Origin: an uncultured Pseudomonadota bacterium
Lineage (GTDB): Bacteria; Pseudomonadota; Gammaproteobacteria; Burkholderiales; JALYOK01
Direction: 5' to 3'
NCBI GenBank assembly: GCA_902826775.1
Contig: CADEHE010000005.1
Span: 124,001-188,000, forward strand
DNA: 64,000 nt
The notes under the pieces were generated by a model. That model did not search any database. It was not told where the DNA came from and saw only the letters and a list, made by a program, of their open reading frames with translations. A program made the translations under genes and the position numbers. Below are positions 7,904 to 15,704 of this stretch, piece by piece. Within the stretch, counting starts at the first letter, position 1. The number at the start of each line of letters is the position of its first letter.

Positions 7904-10900
7904 CTACGCCGCAATCTCGGTGTGCGCTCTAGCCGCATGGAATCGTCCTAACAGCACTTCCCGCTCAGACGCTGCTGCTTGTATGCTCTTTAGCTTGACG
8001 TGACCAAAGCCGCGTACGCGTTCCGGCAGACTGGCGAGCGCTACCGCGATAGGGTAGTTATCGGCTGAAAGCGTCGCGGCGATTTGCTCGATCAGCGTCT
8101 CATACTCGGTGATCATGCGCCGTTCAAGCAGCCGTTCCTCGGTGCGGCCGAACACATCGAACGCAGTGCCGCGCAGCCCCTTGAATTTTGCGAGCACGCG
8201 AAACGCGAATTGCATCCAGCCGCCGTACTGCGCTTTCACCAAATGGCCTTGCGCATCGCGCTTGGCGAGCAGCGGCGGCGCGAGATGGAACTTCACTTTA
8301 ACGTCACCTTCAAAAGTTTCAGCCAGGCGCTTTTGGAACTCGCCATCGGTGTACAGGCGCGCGACTTCGTATTCGTCCTTGTACGCCATCAGCTTGGAGA
8401 GATTTTTGGCGACCGCTTTGCTGAGCGCATCGCCGTTGCCCAGACGCGCTTCGGCCGCGCGCACTTTTTCGACGGCGGTTTCGAAACGCTTCGCATACGC
8501 GGCGTTCTGATACTGCGTGAGGAAAGCGGCGCGCTTGCGCACCAGCGCATCCAAACTCTGCGGAAGTTGCACCACGACAGGCACTGCCGGTGCCGCGGCG
8601 CGCTCGACTCGGGCTTGATCGGCGGCATAGCGACGGCCCCAAGCGAAGGCTTGCTTGTTCGCTTCGATGGCAACGCCGTTGAGTTCGATGGCGCGCAGCA
8701 GCGAAGCTTCCTCGAGCGGGATGAGCCCTTTCTGGAAGGCGAAGCCGAGCATCATCAAATTGCTGGCGATCGAATCGCCGAGCAAACCGGTGGCCACGCG
8801 CGTTGCGTCAATGAAATGCGAGCGCCCGCCGACCGATTCGTCGATCAGCGCGCGGATGGCTTGATCGGGGAAGGTCCAATCCGGATTCTGCGCAAACTGC
8901 CCGGGCGGCTGCTGATGCGCGTTGATCACCGCCACGGTGCGCCCCGGACGCGTTTTGCTGATGGCGTCGAGTGCACCGGCGGTCAGCATGTCGCAGCCGA
9001 GAATCAGATCGGCTTCGCCGGTGGCGATGCGCTGCGCATGGATGTCGCTCGGGCTGGCGGCGATGCGCACGTGCGAAGTCACCGCGCCATTTTTCTGCGA
9101 CATGCCGGTCATGTCCAGCGCGGAGGTGCCTTTGCTTTCCAAGTGCGCGGCCATGCCGAGCAGCGCACCGATGGTGATGACGCCGGTGCCGCCGATGCCG
9201 GTTATGAGAATGTTGTACGGCGCGGCTTCGAGCTTGATCGGCGCAGGCAGCGGCAGTGGCGCGAAATCTTTGTCGGACTCACCTTGCGCCTGCTTAGATT
9301 TGCGCGGCTTGCCACCTTCAATCGAAACGAAGCTCGGGCAGAAACCTTTGATGCATGAATAGTCCTGGTTGCAGGAGGACTGATCGATGGTGCGCTTGCG
9401 GCCGAACTCCGTTTCCAGCGGCAGGATCGAGGTGCAGTTGGACTGCACGCCGCAGTCGCCGCAGCCTTCGCACACCGCTTCGTTGATGAACACGCGCTGC
9501 GCGGCTTGCGGGTACTCGCCTTTCTTACGGCGGCGGCGTTTTTCGGCGGCGCAGGTTTGGTCGTAGATCAGCACCGACACGCCGGTTACTTCGCGCAGCT
9601 CGCGCTGCACGGCGTCGAGGTTGCGCCGGTCATGTAACGTGACTTGCGCGGGCAATTGCGAACGATCCTGGTAGCGCGATAAATCTTCCGTCACCAACGC
9701 GATACGCTTGACCCCCTCCGCCGCCATTTGTTGCGCGATCATCGGTACGGTGATGGTGCCGTCGACAGGCTGGCCCCCGGTCATGGCCACCGCATCGTTG
9801 TACAAAATCTTGTACGTGATGTTGACGTTGGCAGCGAGCGCCGCACGAATCGCCAGCGAGCCCGAATGGAAATAAGTGCCGTCGCCGAGGTTGGCGAACA
9901 CGTGTTCGCGTTTGGAAAACGCCGCTTGCCCGATCCACGGCGCACCTTCGCCGCCCATCTGCGTGGTGGTCTTGTTGTGCTCGGGGTAAATCGCGGTGGC
10001 CATGACGTGACAGCCGATGCCGGCCAGTGCGATGCTGCCATCGGGCGTCTTGGTCGAAGTATTGTGCGGACAGCCGGAGCAGTAGTACGCCGGGCGCGCC
10101 GGGGTATTCACGGCTTTTTTCAGCACCGCTTCTTTCGCATCCAGGAATGCGAGGCGCGCTTTGATGGCATCGCTCTGATGAAAACGCGCAATGCGCGAAG
10201 CAATCACGCGCGCGATCTGCGCGATGGAAAAATCCGCCTTGGCTGGCAACAGCCACTCGCCGCGCGGATGCACCCATTCGCCTTGATCGTCGAACTTGCC
10301 GATGACGCGCGGGCGCACGTCCGGGTGCCAGTTGTAGAGCTGCTCCTTGAGCTGGTACTCGACCATCTGGCGCTTCTCTTCGACCACCAGAATTTCTTCC
10401 AGCCCTTTGGAGAATTCCCTCACGCCATCCGGCTCCAGCGGCCATGGCATGGAAACTTTGAACAGACGGATGCCGATCTCTTTCGCACGCTGCTCGTTGA
10501 TGCCGAGTTCTTCGAGGGCTTCCAGCACGTCCATGTACGCTTTGCCCGAAGCGATGATGCCTAAGCGCGCATTCGGCGAATCGATGGTGGTGTGATTGAT
10601 TTTGTTCAGCCGCGCATAGGCCATCGCGGCGTAGATCTTGTAATCCTGCATCAAGGCTTCTTGCTTGCGCGCTTGCAGTCCGAGCAGGTCATTCGACAAG
10701 CGCGCATTCAGCCCGCCTTCCGGCATAGCGAAGTCCGTGGGGTAGAGCGTCTTGACGCGGAACGGATCAGCTGAAATCGAGGCGGAGGATTCCACTGTAT
10801 CCGCCAGCGCTTTGAACCCAACTGCGCAGCCGGAGAAGCGTGACATCGCCCAGCCGTGCAAGCCGAGCTCGATGTATTCCGCGACGTTGCACGGGTAGAG

Positions 10901-11404
10901 CACCGGAATCATCGACGCCGCGAACAAGTGATCGCTCTGATGCGGCAGCGTCGAAGAGTAGGCGCCGTGATCGTCGCCCGCCACCAGCAGCACGCCACCG
11001 TGTTTGGAGGTGCCGGCGAAATTCATGTGCTTAAACACGTCGCCGCAGCGATCCACCCCCGGCCCCTTCCCGTACCACAGCGCGTAAACGCCGTCGTACT
11101 TTGACTCGCCGATCAGATTGACTTGCTGGGTGCCCCACACTGCCGTCGCCGCCAGCTCCTCATTGACGCCGGGCACGAATTTGACGTGGTGCGCTTCGAG
11201 ATGCTTCTTCGCTTTCCACAGCGCTTCATCGAGACCGCCGAGCGGCGAACCGCGGTAGCCGGAAATAAAGCCCGCAGTGTTGAGCCCCGCGGCGAGGTCA
11301 CGGCGCCGTTGCACGAGAGCAAGGCGCACCAGCGCTTGTATGCCGGTCAGGTATACGCGGTTCTGGTCGGAAACGTACTTGTCGTCTAGCGTGACTGCTT
11401 GCAT
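7904..11404 (-). CDS. Fused indolepyruvate:ferredoxin oxidoreductase
   Basis: A 1166-residue fused IorA-IorB-type 2-oxoacid oxidoreductase that decarboxylates an aryl- or branched-chain 2-oxoacid to its acyl-CoA and reduces an iron-sulfur carrier. Order: pyrimidine-binding and transketolase-like domains, ThDP-binding region around residues 505-545 (GDGTYFHSG), cysteine cluster around 640-690 (CEGCGDCG, CNQDYSCIKGFC) for iron-sulfur clusters, then the gamma-type domain from about 735 (GIGGTGVITIG) and the extra C-terminal domain of proteobacterial fusions. AAGGAG precedes the ATG at 11404. It is convergent with the acyl-CoA dehydrogenase. The physiological substrate (indolepyruvate, phenylpyruvate or a branched-chain oxoacid) is not determined by the sequence. 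Confidence 0.93.
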   Translation of the reverse strand: MQAVTLDDKYVSDQNRVYLTGIQALVRLALVQRRRDLAAGLNTAGFISGYRGSPLGGLDEALWKAKKHLEAHHVKFVPGVNEELAATAVWGTQQVNLIGESKYDGVYALWYGKGPGVDRCGDVFKHMNFAGTSKHGGVLLVAGDDHGAYSSTLPHQSDHLFAASMIPVLYPCNVAEYIELGLHGWAMSRFSGCAVGFKALADTVESSASISADPFRVKTLYPTDFAMPEGGLNARLSNDLLGLQARKQEALMQDYKIYAAMAYARLNKINHTTIDSPNARLGIIASGKAYMDVLEALEELGINEQRAKEIGIRLFKVSMPWPLEPDGVREFSKGLEEILVVEEKRQMVEYQLKEQLYNWHPDVRPRVIGKFDDQGEWVHPRGEWLLPAKADFSIAQIARVIASRIARFHQSDAIKARLAFLDAKEAVLKKAVNTPARPAYYCSGCPHNTSTKTPDGSIALAGIGCHVMATAIYPEHNKTTTQMGGEGAPWIGQAAFSKREHVFANLGDGTYFHSGSLAIRAALAANVNITYKILYNDAVAMTGGQPVDGTITVPMIAQQMAAEGVKRIALVTEDLSRYQDRSQLPAQVTLHDRRNLDAVQRELREVTGVSVLIYDQTCAAEKRRRRKKGEYPQAAQRVFINEAVCEGCGDCGVQSNCTSILPLETEFGRKRTIDQSSCNQDYSCIKGFCPSFVSIEGGKPRKSKQAQGESDKDFAPLPLPAPIKLEAAPYNILITGIGGTGVITIGALLGMAAHLESKGTSALDMTGMSQKNGAVTSHVRIAASPSDIHAQRIATGEADLILGCDMLTAGALDAISKTRPGRTVAVINAHQQPPGQFAQNPDWTFPDQAIRALIDESVGGRSHFIDATRVATGLLGDSIASNLMMLGFAFQKGLIPLEEASLLRAIELNGVAIEANKQAFAWGRRYAADQARVERAAAPAVPVVVQLPQSLDALVRKRAAFLTQYQNAAYAKRFETAVEKVRAAEARLGNGDALSKAVAKNLSKLMAYKDEYEVARLYTDGEFQKRLAETFEGDVKVKFHLAPPLLAKRDAQGHLVKAQYGGWMQFAFRVLAKFKGLRGTAFDVFGRTEERLLERRMITEYETLIEQIAATLSADNYPIAVALASLPERVRGFGHVKLKSIQAAASEREVLLGRFHAARAHTEIAA

Positions 11405-11540
11405 GTCAAACTCCTTGTAGGAATCGCATCAATGGCAACCGCCGTGGGTATGGCCGCGCCTCACATGCCGAAATGCTACCGGTTTGGACGAAAAAAGGGT
11501 TTCTAAGTTTCTGCGTTTTTACTGCCGATACGGTACGTGA

Positions 11541-11566
11541 TTCTAGATTTTCATATATTTGTAGAA
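11541..11566. promoter_or_regulatory. AT-rich dyad between ior and the racemase-family gene
   Basis: TTCTA (11541-11545) and TAGAA (11562-11566) are complementary and separated by 16 mostly A/T bases. They sit in the 290-base gap between two divergent genes. The arms share the core of the dyad at the Lrp gene (TTCTAAT/ATTAGAA), so the same regulator could act here. The short arms make this tentative. Confidence 0.35.
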
Positions 11567-11694
11567 AAATCGTCTGAATGGCCTTGCTGCGGCCTCAATA
11601 TGGGCGCTGTTGCTATTGCGAACGATATATCGCGACTTGGAGCTGTCGGCCAACAACCAGCACAATAGCGAACCTTATTCAGATGGGAGATGAC

Positions 11695-12798
11695 ATGACT
11701 TCCGCCCCAATCGCCAACCTCACCATCGACAGTATCAGCGTGCGAACCGCATCGGTCCCAATGCGCAGGCCGATAGTGTCCAAAGTAGGGGGTTACCCGA
11801 ACTGGCCGTTCGTGCTGATCGACGTGCGCACGCGCGAAGGTGTGGTGGGCCGCAGCTACTTGGAACCCTACGTGCACAAGCTAGTGCCGTCCATCGTGAG
11901 CATGATCGACGCGATCGCGGACATGCTTAGCGGCAAGCCGCTGGCCCCGCTCGATGCGTTCGGCGAAGCGATGAAGACGCTACACTTGAACGGCCGTCAG
12001 GGCACGACGTTCATCGCGCTTGCCGGCATCGACATGGCGGTGTGGGACGCGCTGGCACGCGCGGCAGGTTTGCCGCTCGCGCGGCTGCTCGGCGGCAGCA
12101 CGGGACGGGTTCGTGCGTACAACACCAACGGCCTGTGGCTCATCCCGAAAGACAAGCTCGCGCAAGAAGCGAAAGACCTTGTCGCCGAAGGCAACTTCAA
12201 AGCGATCAAAATTCGCCTTGGCCGTCCGACGGTCAAGGAAGATATCGAAGCGATCAAAATTGTGCGCGATGCGGTCGGCGAGCACATTCTGCTGATGTCG
12301 GACTTCAACCAAGGACTAACGTTCGGCGAAGCCCTCCAACGCATGCACGCGCTCGACGATCGAGGGCTGTACTGGTTCGAAGAGCCGATCGTGTACGACG
12401 ACTACGAAGGCTGCGCGCAGATCACGCGCGAGATCAGCACGCCGATCCAGATCGGCGAGAACATCTGGGGCCCGCGCGAATTTCACAAAGCCGTCGCGGC
12501 GCGAGCGGCGGATTTGTACATGCCCGATCTCATGCGCATCGGCGGTGTTACCGGTTGGATGCGCTCGGCCGCCATCGCCGGCGCGGCCGGACTACCGCTC
12601 TCCAGCCATCTCTATCCCGAAGTCTCCGCGCACCTGCTGCGCGTCAGTGAATCGGCGGATTGGTGCGAGTGGCGCGATTGGGGTAATCCGCTGATCGCGG
12701 AGCCGTTCAAGGTGGAAGATGGATTTGTCGTGGTGCCGGAGCGCGTGGGCAATGGCATCGAGTGGGACGAACAAGCTGTGGCCAAGTACAAGCTGTGA
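11695..12798 (+). CDS. Mandelate racemase/muconate lactonizing family enzyme
   Basis: A 367-residue enolase-superfamily enzyme; the start at 11695 is supported by TGGGAG upstream. The capping domain (about 10-130) precedes a barrel with the three metal ligands Asp203 (SDFNQ), Glu229/230 (FEEPI) and Glu255 (IGENI). His305 (SSHLYPE) is in the position of the mandelate racemase catalytic His. The usual K-x-K base pair on strand 2 reads Lys172-Ile-Arg174, so the second Lys is an Arg. Such enzymes abstract the alpha-proton of a carboxylate and either racemise or dehydrate it; sugar-acid dehydratase activity is the commonest outcome. The substrate is unknown. It is divergent from the oxidoreductase. 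Confidence 0.88.
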   Translation: MTSAPIANLTIDSISVRTASVPMRRPIVSKVGGYPNWPFVLIDVRTREGVVGRSYLEPYVHKLVPSIVSMIDAIADMLSGKPLAPLDAFGEAMKTLHLNGRQGTTFIALAGIDMAVWDALARAAGLPLARLLGGSTGRVRAYNTNGLWLIPKDKLAQEAKDLVAEGNFKAIKIRLGRPTVKEDIEAIKIVRDAVGEHILLMSDFNQGLTFGEALQRMHALDDRGLYWFEEPIVYDDYEGCAQITREISTPIQIGENIWGPREFHKAVAARAADLYMPDLMRIGGVTGWMRSAAIAGAAGLPLSSHLYPEVSAHLLRVSESADWCEWRDWGNPLIAEPFKVEDGFVVVPERVGNGIEWDEQAVAKYKL

Positions 12799-12824
12799 AG
12801 ACGGGCTTGAAAAGTGGCAGGGGG

Positions 12825-14333
12825 ATGACCAGGCGACGCTCCAACCGATCGCTCCTCGAAATGACCGCAAAGCAGGCCCGCGCGTTTCTGTTAAAACCCG
12901 AGAGCTACTGTAACGTGGAGTTCCCCGCTTACTTTACATTTGCGCGGTTGCTCTCGGACGTATCGAAACAATTGCGCGGCAAGTCACTGAAGAGCATGTC
13001 GTCCGGCGTTCGCGACTACGAAGGCGTCAACTACGAGATGCTTTCCAACAAGGACGGGCGGCACGCTTGGCGGCCGCTTCAGTTGATCCACCCAGCGATC
13101 TATGTCACGCTCGTAGAGCAGATAACCCTCCCAAGTCATTGGAAAGTTATACGGGACAGGTTCAAGGAGTTTCAGAGTCCGTTGAATATCAAGTGTCTGA
13201 GCATTCCCATATCTGCGTCATCTGGCCAGAAGGATAAGGCTGAACAAATTGGCGCGTGGTGGCAAGGAATCGAGCAGGGGTCCATCGAGCTCGCGCTGGA
13301 GTACAACTACTTGTTTCATGCCGACATCACGGATTGCTACGCAGCGATATATACGCATTCGATCGCGTGGGCCATTCACACAAAGCAGAAGGCCCAGCAC
13401 AAAGACAACAGAAGGAACGACAAGCTCATTGGTAACCGTATCGACTCTGCCATTCAGGATATGAGGCATGGGCAGACGAACGGCATTCCTCAGGGTTCAG
13501 TTCTCATGGACTTTATCTCTGAGCTTGTGCTCGGCTACGCCGATTTTAGATTGAGTAAGCGACTGAAAAGGGACCGCATAACGGAATTTCGCATCCTTCG
13601 TTATCGTGACGACTACAGGATTTTCGTGCAGAGCCCACAAGAGGGTGAAAGAATTCTCAAGACTTTAACCGAGGTCTTGATTGAGTTAGGACTGAAGCTC
13701 AATACGGGAAAGACTACAGGACCACTGCCGGTCGTCGTTCACTCGTTAAAGGCGGACAAGAGAGCATGGTTTCGTGGAAGACAAAGAGACCCGAACCTAC
13801 AGAAGCACTTACTCATTGTTCACGGGCACGGAATTGACTTTCCCAACGCGGGTAGTCTGACTGTCGCGCTCTTGCGTTTTCATGAACGAGTGAGCAAGGC
13901 AAAGCGAATCCTGAATCCGATCGCTCTCATCAGCATCGTTGTCGACATCGCGTACAGTAGTCCAAAGGCCATTCCGGTCTGCGCTGCAATCATCAGCAAA
14001 CTGTTAAGTGTGATCGAAGACGATGCCGCACGGGTCGACGTCATCAGGAAGATCTATCACAAGCTCTCGCAACTACCGAACACTGGGCACATTGAGGTTT
14101 GGCTGCAACGAATCAGCCATTTCCATGAGCCGCGACTTAAATACACGGAAAAGTTGTGCCGATTGGTAAAGGGTCAATCGGTCGATGTGTGGAACAACGA
14201 CTGGATCAAAGACAAGAAGTTGAAGGCAGCGTTGGATCCTGCAAAGATTGTGAACAAAGCGAAATTGCGATCGCTCAAACCAGTTGTCAGTCCTAGAGAG
14301 ATCGCCCTCTTCGCCACGGAGAGGTACTTCTAA
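12825..14333 (+). CDS. Stand-alone reverse transcriptase, UG/DRT (defence-type)
   Basis: A 502-residue RNA-directed DNA polymerase. Palm motifs are clear: motif A DITDCYAAIYTHSIAWAIH with Asp167, motif B GIPQGSVLMDF, and the active-site box Tyr260-Arg-Asp-Asp263 (RYRDDYRIF), an YRDD rather than the YADD/YVDD of retrons and group II introns. No maturase, endonuclease or integrase domain is visible; about 200 C-terminal residues are helical and unrecognised. This architecture fits the unknown-group RTs that include defence-associated DRT systems, but I cannot assign a DRT number. GC is visibly lower than in the neighbours, suggesting transfer. The start at 12825 follows GGCAGGGGG; 12861 is an alternative. 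It begins 26 bases after the racemase-family gene and is followed by vapBC on the other strand. Confidence 0.85.
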   Translation: MTRRRSNRSLLEMTAKQARAFLLKPESYCNVEFPAYFTFARLLSDVSKQLRGKSLKSMSSGVRDYEGVNYEMLSNKDGRHAWRPLQLIHPAIYVTLVEQITLPSHWKVIRDRFKEFQSPLNIKCLSIPISASSGQKDKAEQIGAWWQGIEQGSIELALEYNYLFHADITDCYAAIYTHSIAWAIHTKQKAQHKDNRRNDKLIGNRIDSAIQDMRHGQTNGIPQGSVLMDFISELVLGYADFRLSKRLKRDRITEFRILRYRDDYRIFVQSPQEGERILKTLTEVLIELGLKLNTGKTTGPLPVVVHSLKADKRAWFRGRQRDPNLQKHLLIVHGHGIDFPNAGSLTVALLRFHERVSKAKRILNPIALISIVVDIAYSSPKAIPVCAAIISKLLSVIEDDAARVDVIRKIYHKLSQLPNTGHIEVWLQRISHFHEPRLKYTEKLCRLVKGQSVDVWNNDWIKDKKLKAALDPAKIVNKAKLRSLKPVVSPREIALFATERYF

Positions 14334-14419
14334 CGGATTCGTTGGACGCGCGCCACTCGTCGTTGCGCCGTCGCCGTCGCGCAGCGCTAAATTCGACACT
14401 CTTGTCTCCATCGGCGCCT

Positions 14420-14854
14420 TCAGGCACCTAAAGGATTGCGTACCTTGAGCGATGCGAAGCGCGAGAAATCTCGATCCGCCGACCAAAGTTCCGTCACGCC
14501 GTGAAACAGGCAGATCGCCGCGATGCGCGTGTCGTGAATTGCGCCGCCGCGCGTTTTCGCCCCGAGCGCGAGCGTTTCCAGCCAGTCTAAGTATCCATCC
14601 GCTTCACTCAGCCACGAAAGGTTCGGCAATGCGGCGAGATCTCTGAGGGTACCAAATGCTTCATCTAATGGTGTTGGCGTTTTGTAGATGCGCGGGTTAG
14701 TCGTAATGGCGACGAACTCGTGCGCGCACGGCCAGGGTATAGCCCAATTCGCCTTGGCTCTCGCCAGGCCTTCTATCGTGATTTTCGCTTGTTCATGGAA
14801 CGCCGAATCGACGCGATGCGCGTAGACGAGCAGGTTCGTGTCAACGGCGATCAC
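14420..14854 (-). CDS. vapC: VapC-like PIN-domain toxin
   Basis: A 144-residue PIN-domain ribonuclease. The four acidic metal-binding residues expected of VapC toxins are present: Asp5 (MIAVDTNLL), Glu46 (CAHEFVA), Asp108 (IHDTRIAA) and Asp127 (SADRDF). VapC toxins cleave tRNA or rRNA and stop translation when the antitoxin is degraded. Its start overlaps the end of the antitoxin gene by 14 bases, the normal antitoxin-first order. It is convergent with the reverse transcriptase, 86 bases from its stop, so the two may form one defensive or mobile module. Confidence 0.9.
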   Translation of the reverse strand: MIAVDTNLLVYAHRVDSAFHEQAKITIEGLARAKANWAIPWPCAHEFVAITTNPRIYKTPTPLDEAFGTLRDLAALPNLSWLSEADGYLDWLETLALGAKTRGGAIHDTRIAAICLFHGVTELWSADRDFSRFASLKVRNPLGA

Positions 14855-15086
14855 GGTAGATCTCGTCCCGGATGCTTTCCCAGCCCGCGCCGCTAAACTC
14901 CGGCGTTAGCCCTTCGCCCTCGAAGGTACGCATGCGAAATGGCGCGGCTGCTGTGCGTCGTTGCCTGGTCTTTAGTGCAAGCCGGATTCCCTCTTCGATC
15001 AGCACGCGCAACGTTGTGCCTTCGCGGCGTGCGACGCGTTTAGCGCGTTCGAGGAGGTCGTCCTGGACTTCTATTGTGGTCTTCAT
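14841..15086 (-). CDS. vapB: VapB-like ribbon-helix-helix antitoxin
   Basis: An 81-residue antitoxin. The start at 15086 gives MKTTIEVQDDLLERAKRVA, a ribbon-helix-helix DNA-binding N-terminus typical of the VapB family (strand with alternating Thr/Ile/Val, then two helices to about residue 45). The C-terminal half (FRMRTFEGEGLTP onward) is the expected toxin-wrapping tail. It overlaps vapC and a perfect inverted repeat covers its start codon, consistent with autorepression by the toxin-antitoxin complex. Confidence 0.88.
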   Translation of the reverse strand: MKTTIEVQDDLLERAKRVARREGTTLRVLIEEGIRLALKTRQRRTAAAPFRMRTFEGEGLTPEFSGAGWESIRDEIYRDRR

Positions 15087-15101
15087 ATGGGTTACCCATA
15101 T
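15085..15101. promoter_or_regulatory. vapBC operator (perfect inverted repeat)
   Basis: ATATGGG (15085-15091), three bases, then CCCATAT (15095-15101) form a perfect dyad that overlaps the vapB start codon. Further half-site-like copies, ATATGG and GTATGG, follow at about 15107-15121. Repeated half-sites over the promoter are what VapB-type repressors bind, so transcription and translation starts are probably covered together. Confidence 0.6.
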
Positions 15102-15167
15102 TGATAATATGGATAGTATGGTAAACGATGTTGGGGCCGCTCTCAAGCCGGCTGGCATTGGGGCTTA

Positions 15168-15596
15168 ACGGGCCAGGTATGAGTTGTTCCAGCGTGAATC
15201 CACCACAGCAAACGCACTCGCGGTGGATGTGAGGCCTCTTCGCTTTCATCGCCGCCCGATGTGCCGCTGCTGCACGCCGCAATAGCGTCGACCCTGCTAC
15301 GAACGTCCGTTTGTTGATGCCGATGCCGGCGTTGTTGACCGGAATGTCGACGCGGCAGAACTCACGCGCGCAGCAGTCGACTAGTTGTTGACCGCCCATT
15401 TCCGCGCTGATATTCACGGTGAATGGTTTGACTGCTTTGCCGCCGGCACTCAGCTCCGCGGCTGTTTGCGCGGCGCGTTCGTCGTTGATGTCGCCGATCA
15501 ATACGCGGGCGTCTTCCGCGACGAATACGGAAGCAATGTCCTTGCCGATTCCCTGCGCCCCCCCGTGATGATGGCTACTCGATTTTCAAGTTGCAT
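15168..15596 (-). pseudogene. Decayed short-chain dehydrogenase/reductase
   Basis: Reading from an ATG at 15596, preceded by AAGGG, gives MQLENRVAIITG, a typical SDR opening. The glycine motif TGGAQGIG is recovered only if one G is added to the run of seven at about 15557-15563; the frame then continues through VLIGDINDERAAQTAAE and the NNAG motif (VNNAGIGINKR). After that the reading degenerates and appears to have lost some 30 codons before a remnant GGFTLEQLIP. The whole catalytic Tyr-Lys half is missing. It is a pseudogene with a frameshift, an internal deletion and a 3' truncation at the vapBC promoter side. The longer open frame that runs on to 15040 is not meaningful. Confidence 0.75.
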
Positions 15597-15704
15597 GCTT
15601 TTACCCTTTTTTCATGAGCGTGAAAGTGATACCCTGCCGCCCCGATAGTTTGCACGCCGGCGCGTATGATGCTCTCGCTGCAGAGCCGATTCGACACGTA
15701 ACAC

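Noticed and set aside
8084..9358. 424-codon plus-strand frame inside the oxidoreductase
   Set aside because: Antisense shadow; the minus-strand protein has clear motifs throughout.
15040..15168. Continuation of the decayed SDR frame across vapB
   Set aside because: It has no SDR similarity and overlaps the real antitoxin in the same strand but another frame.
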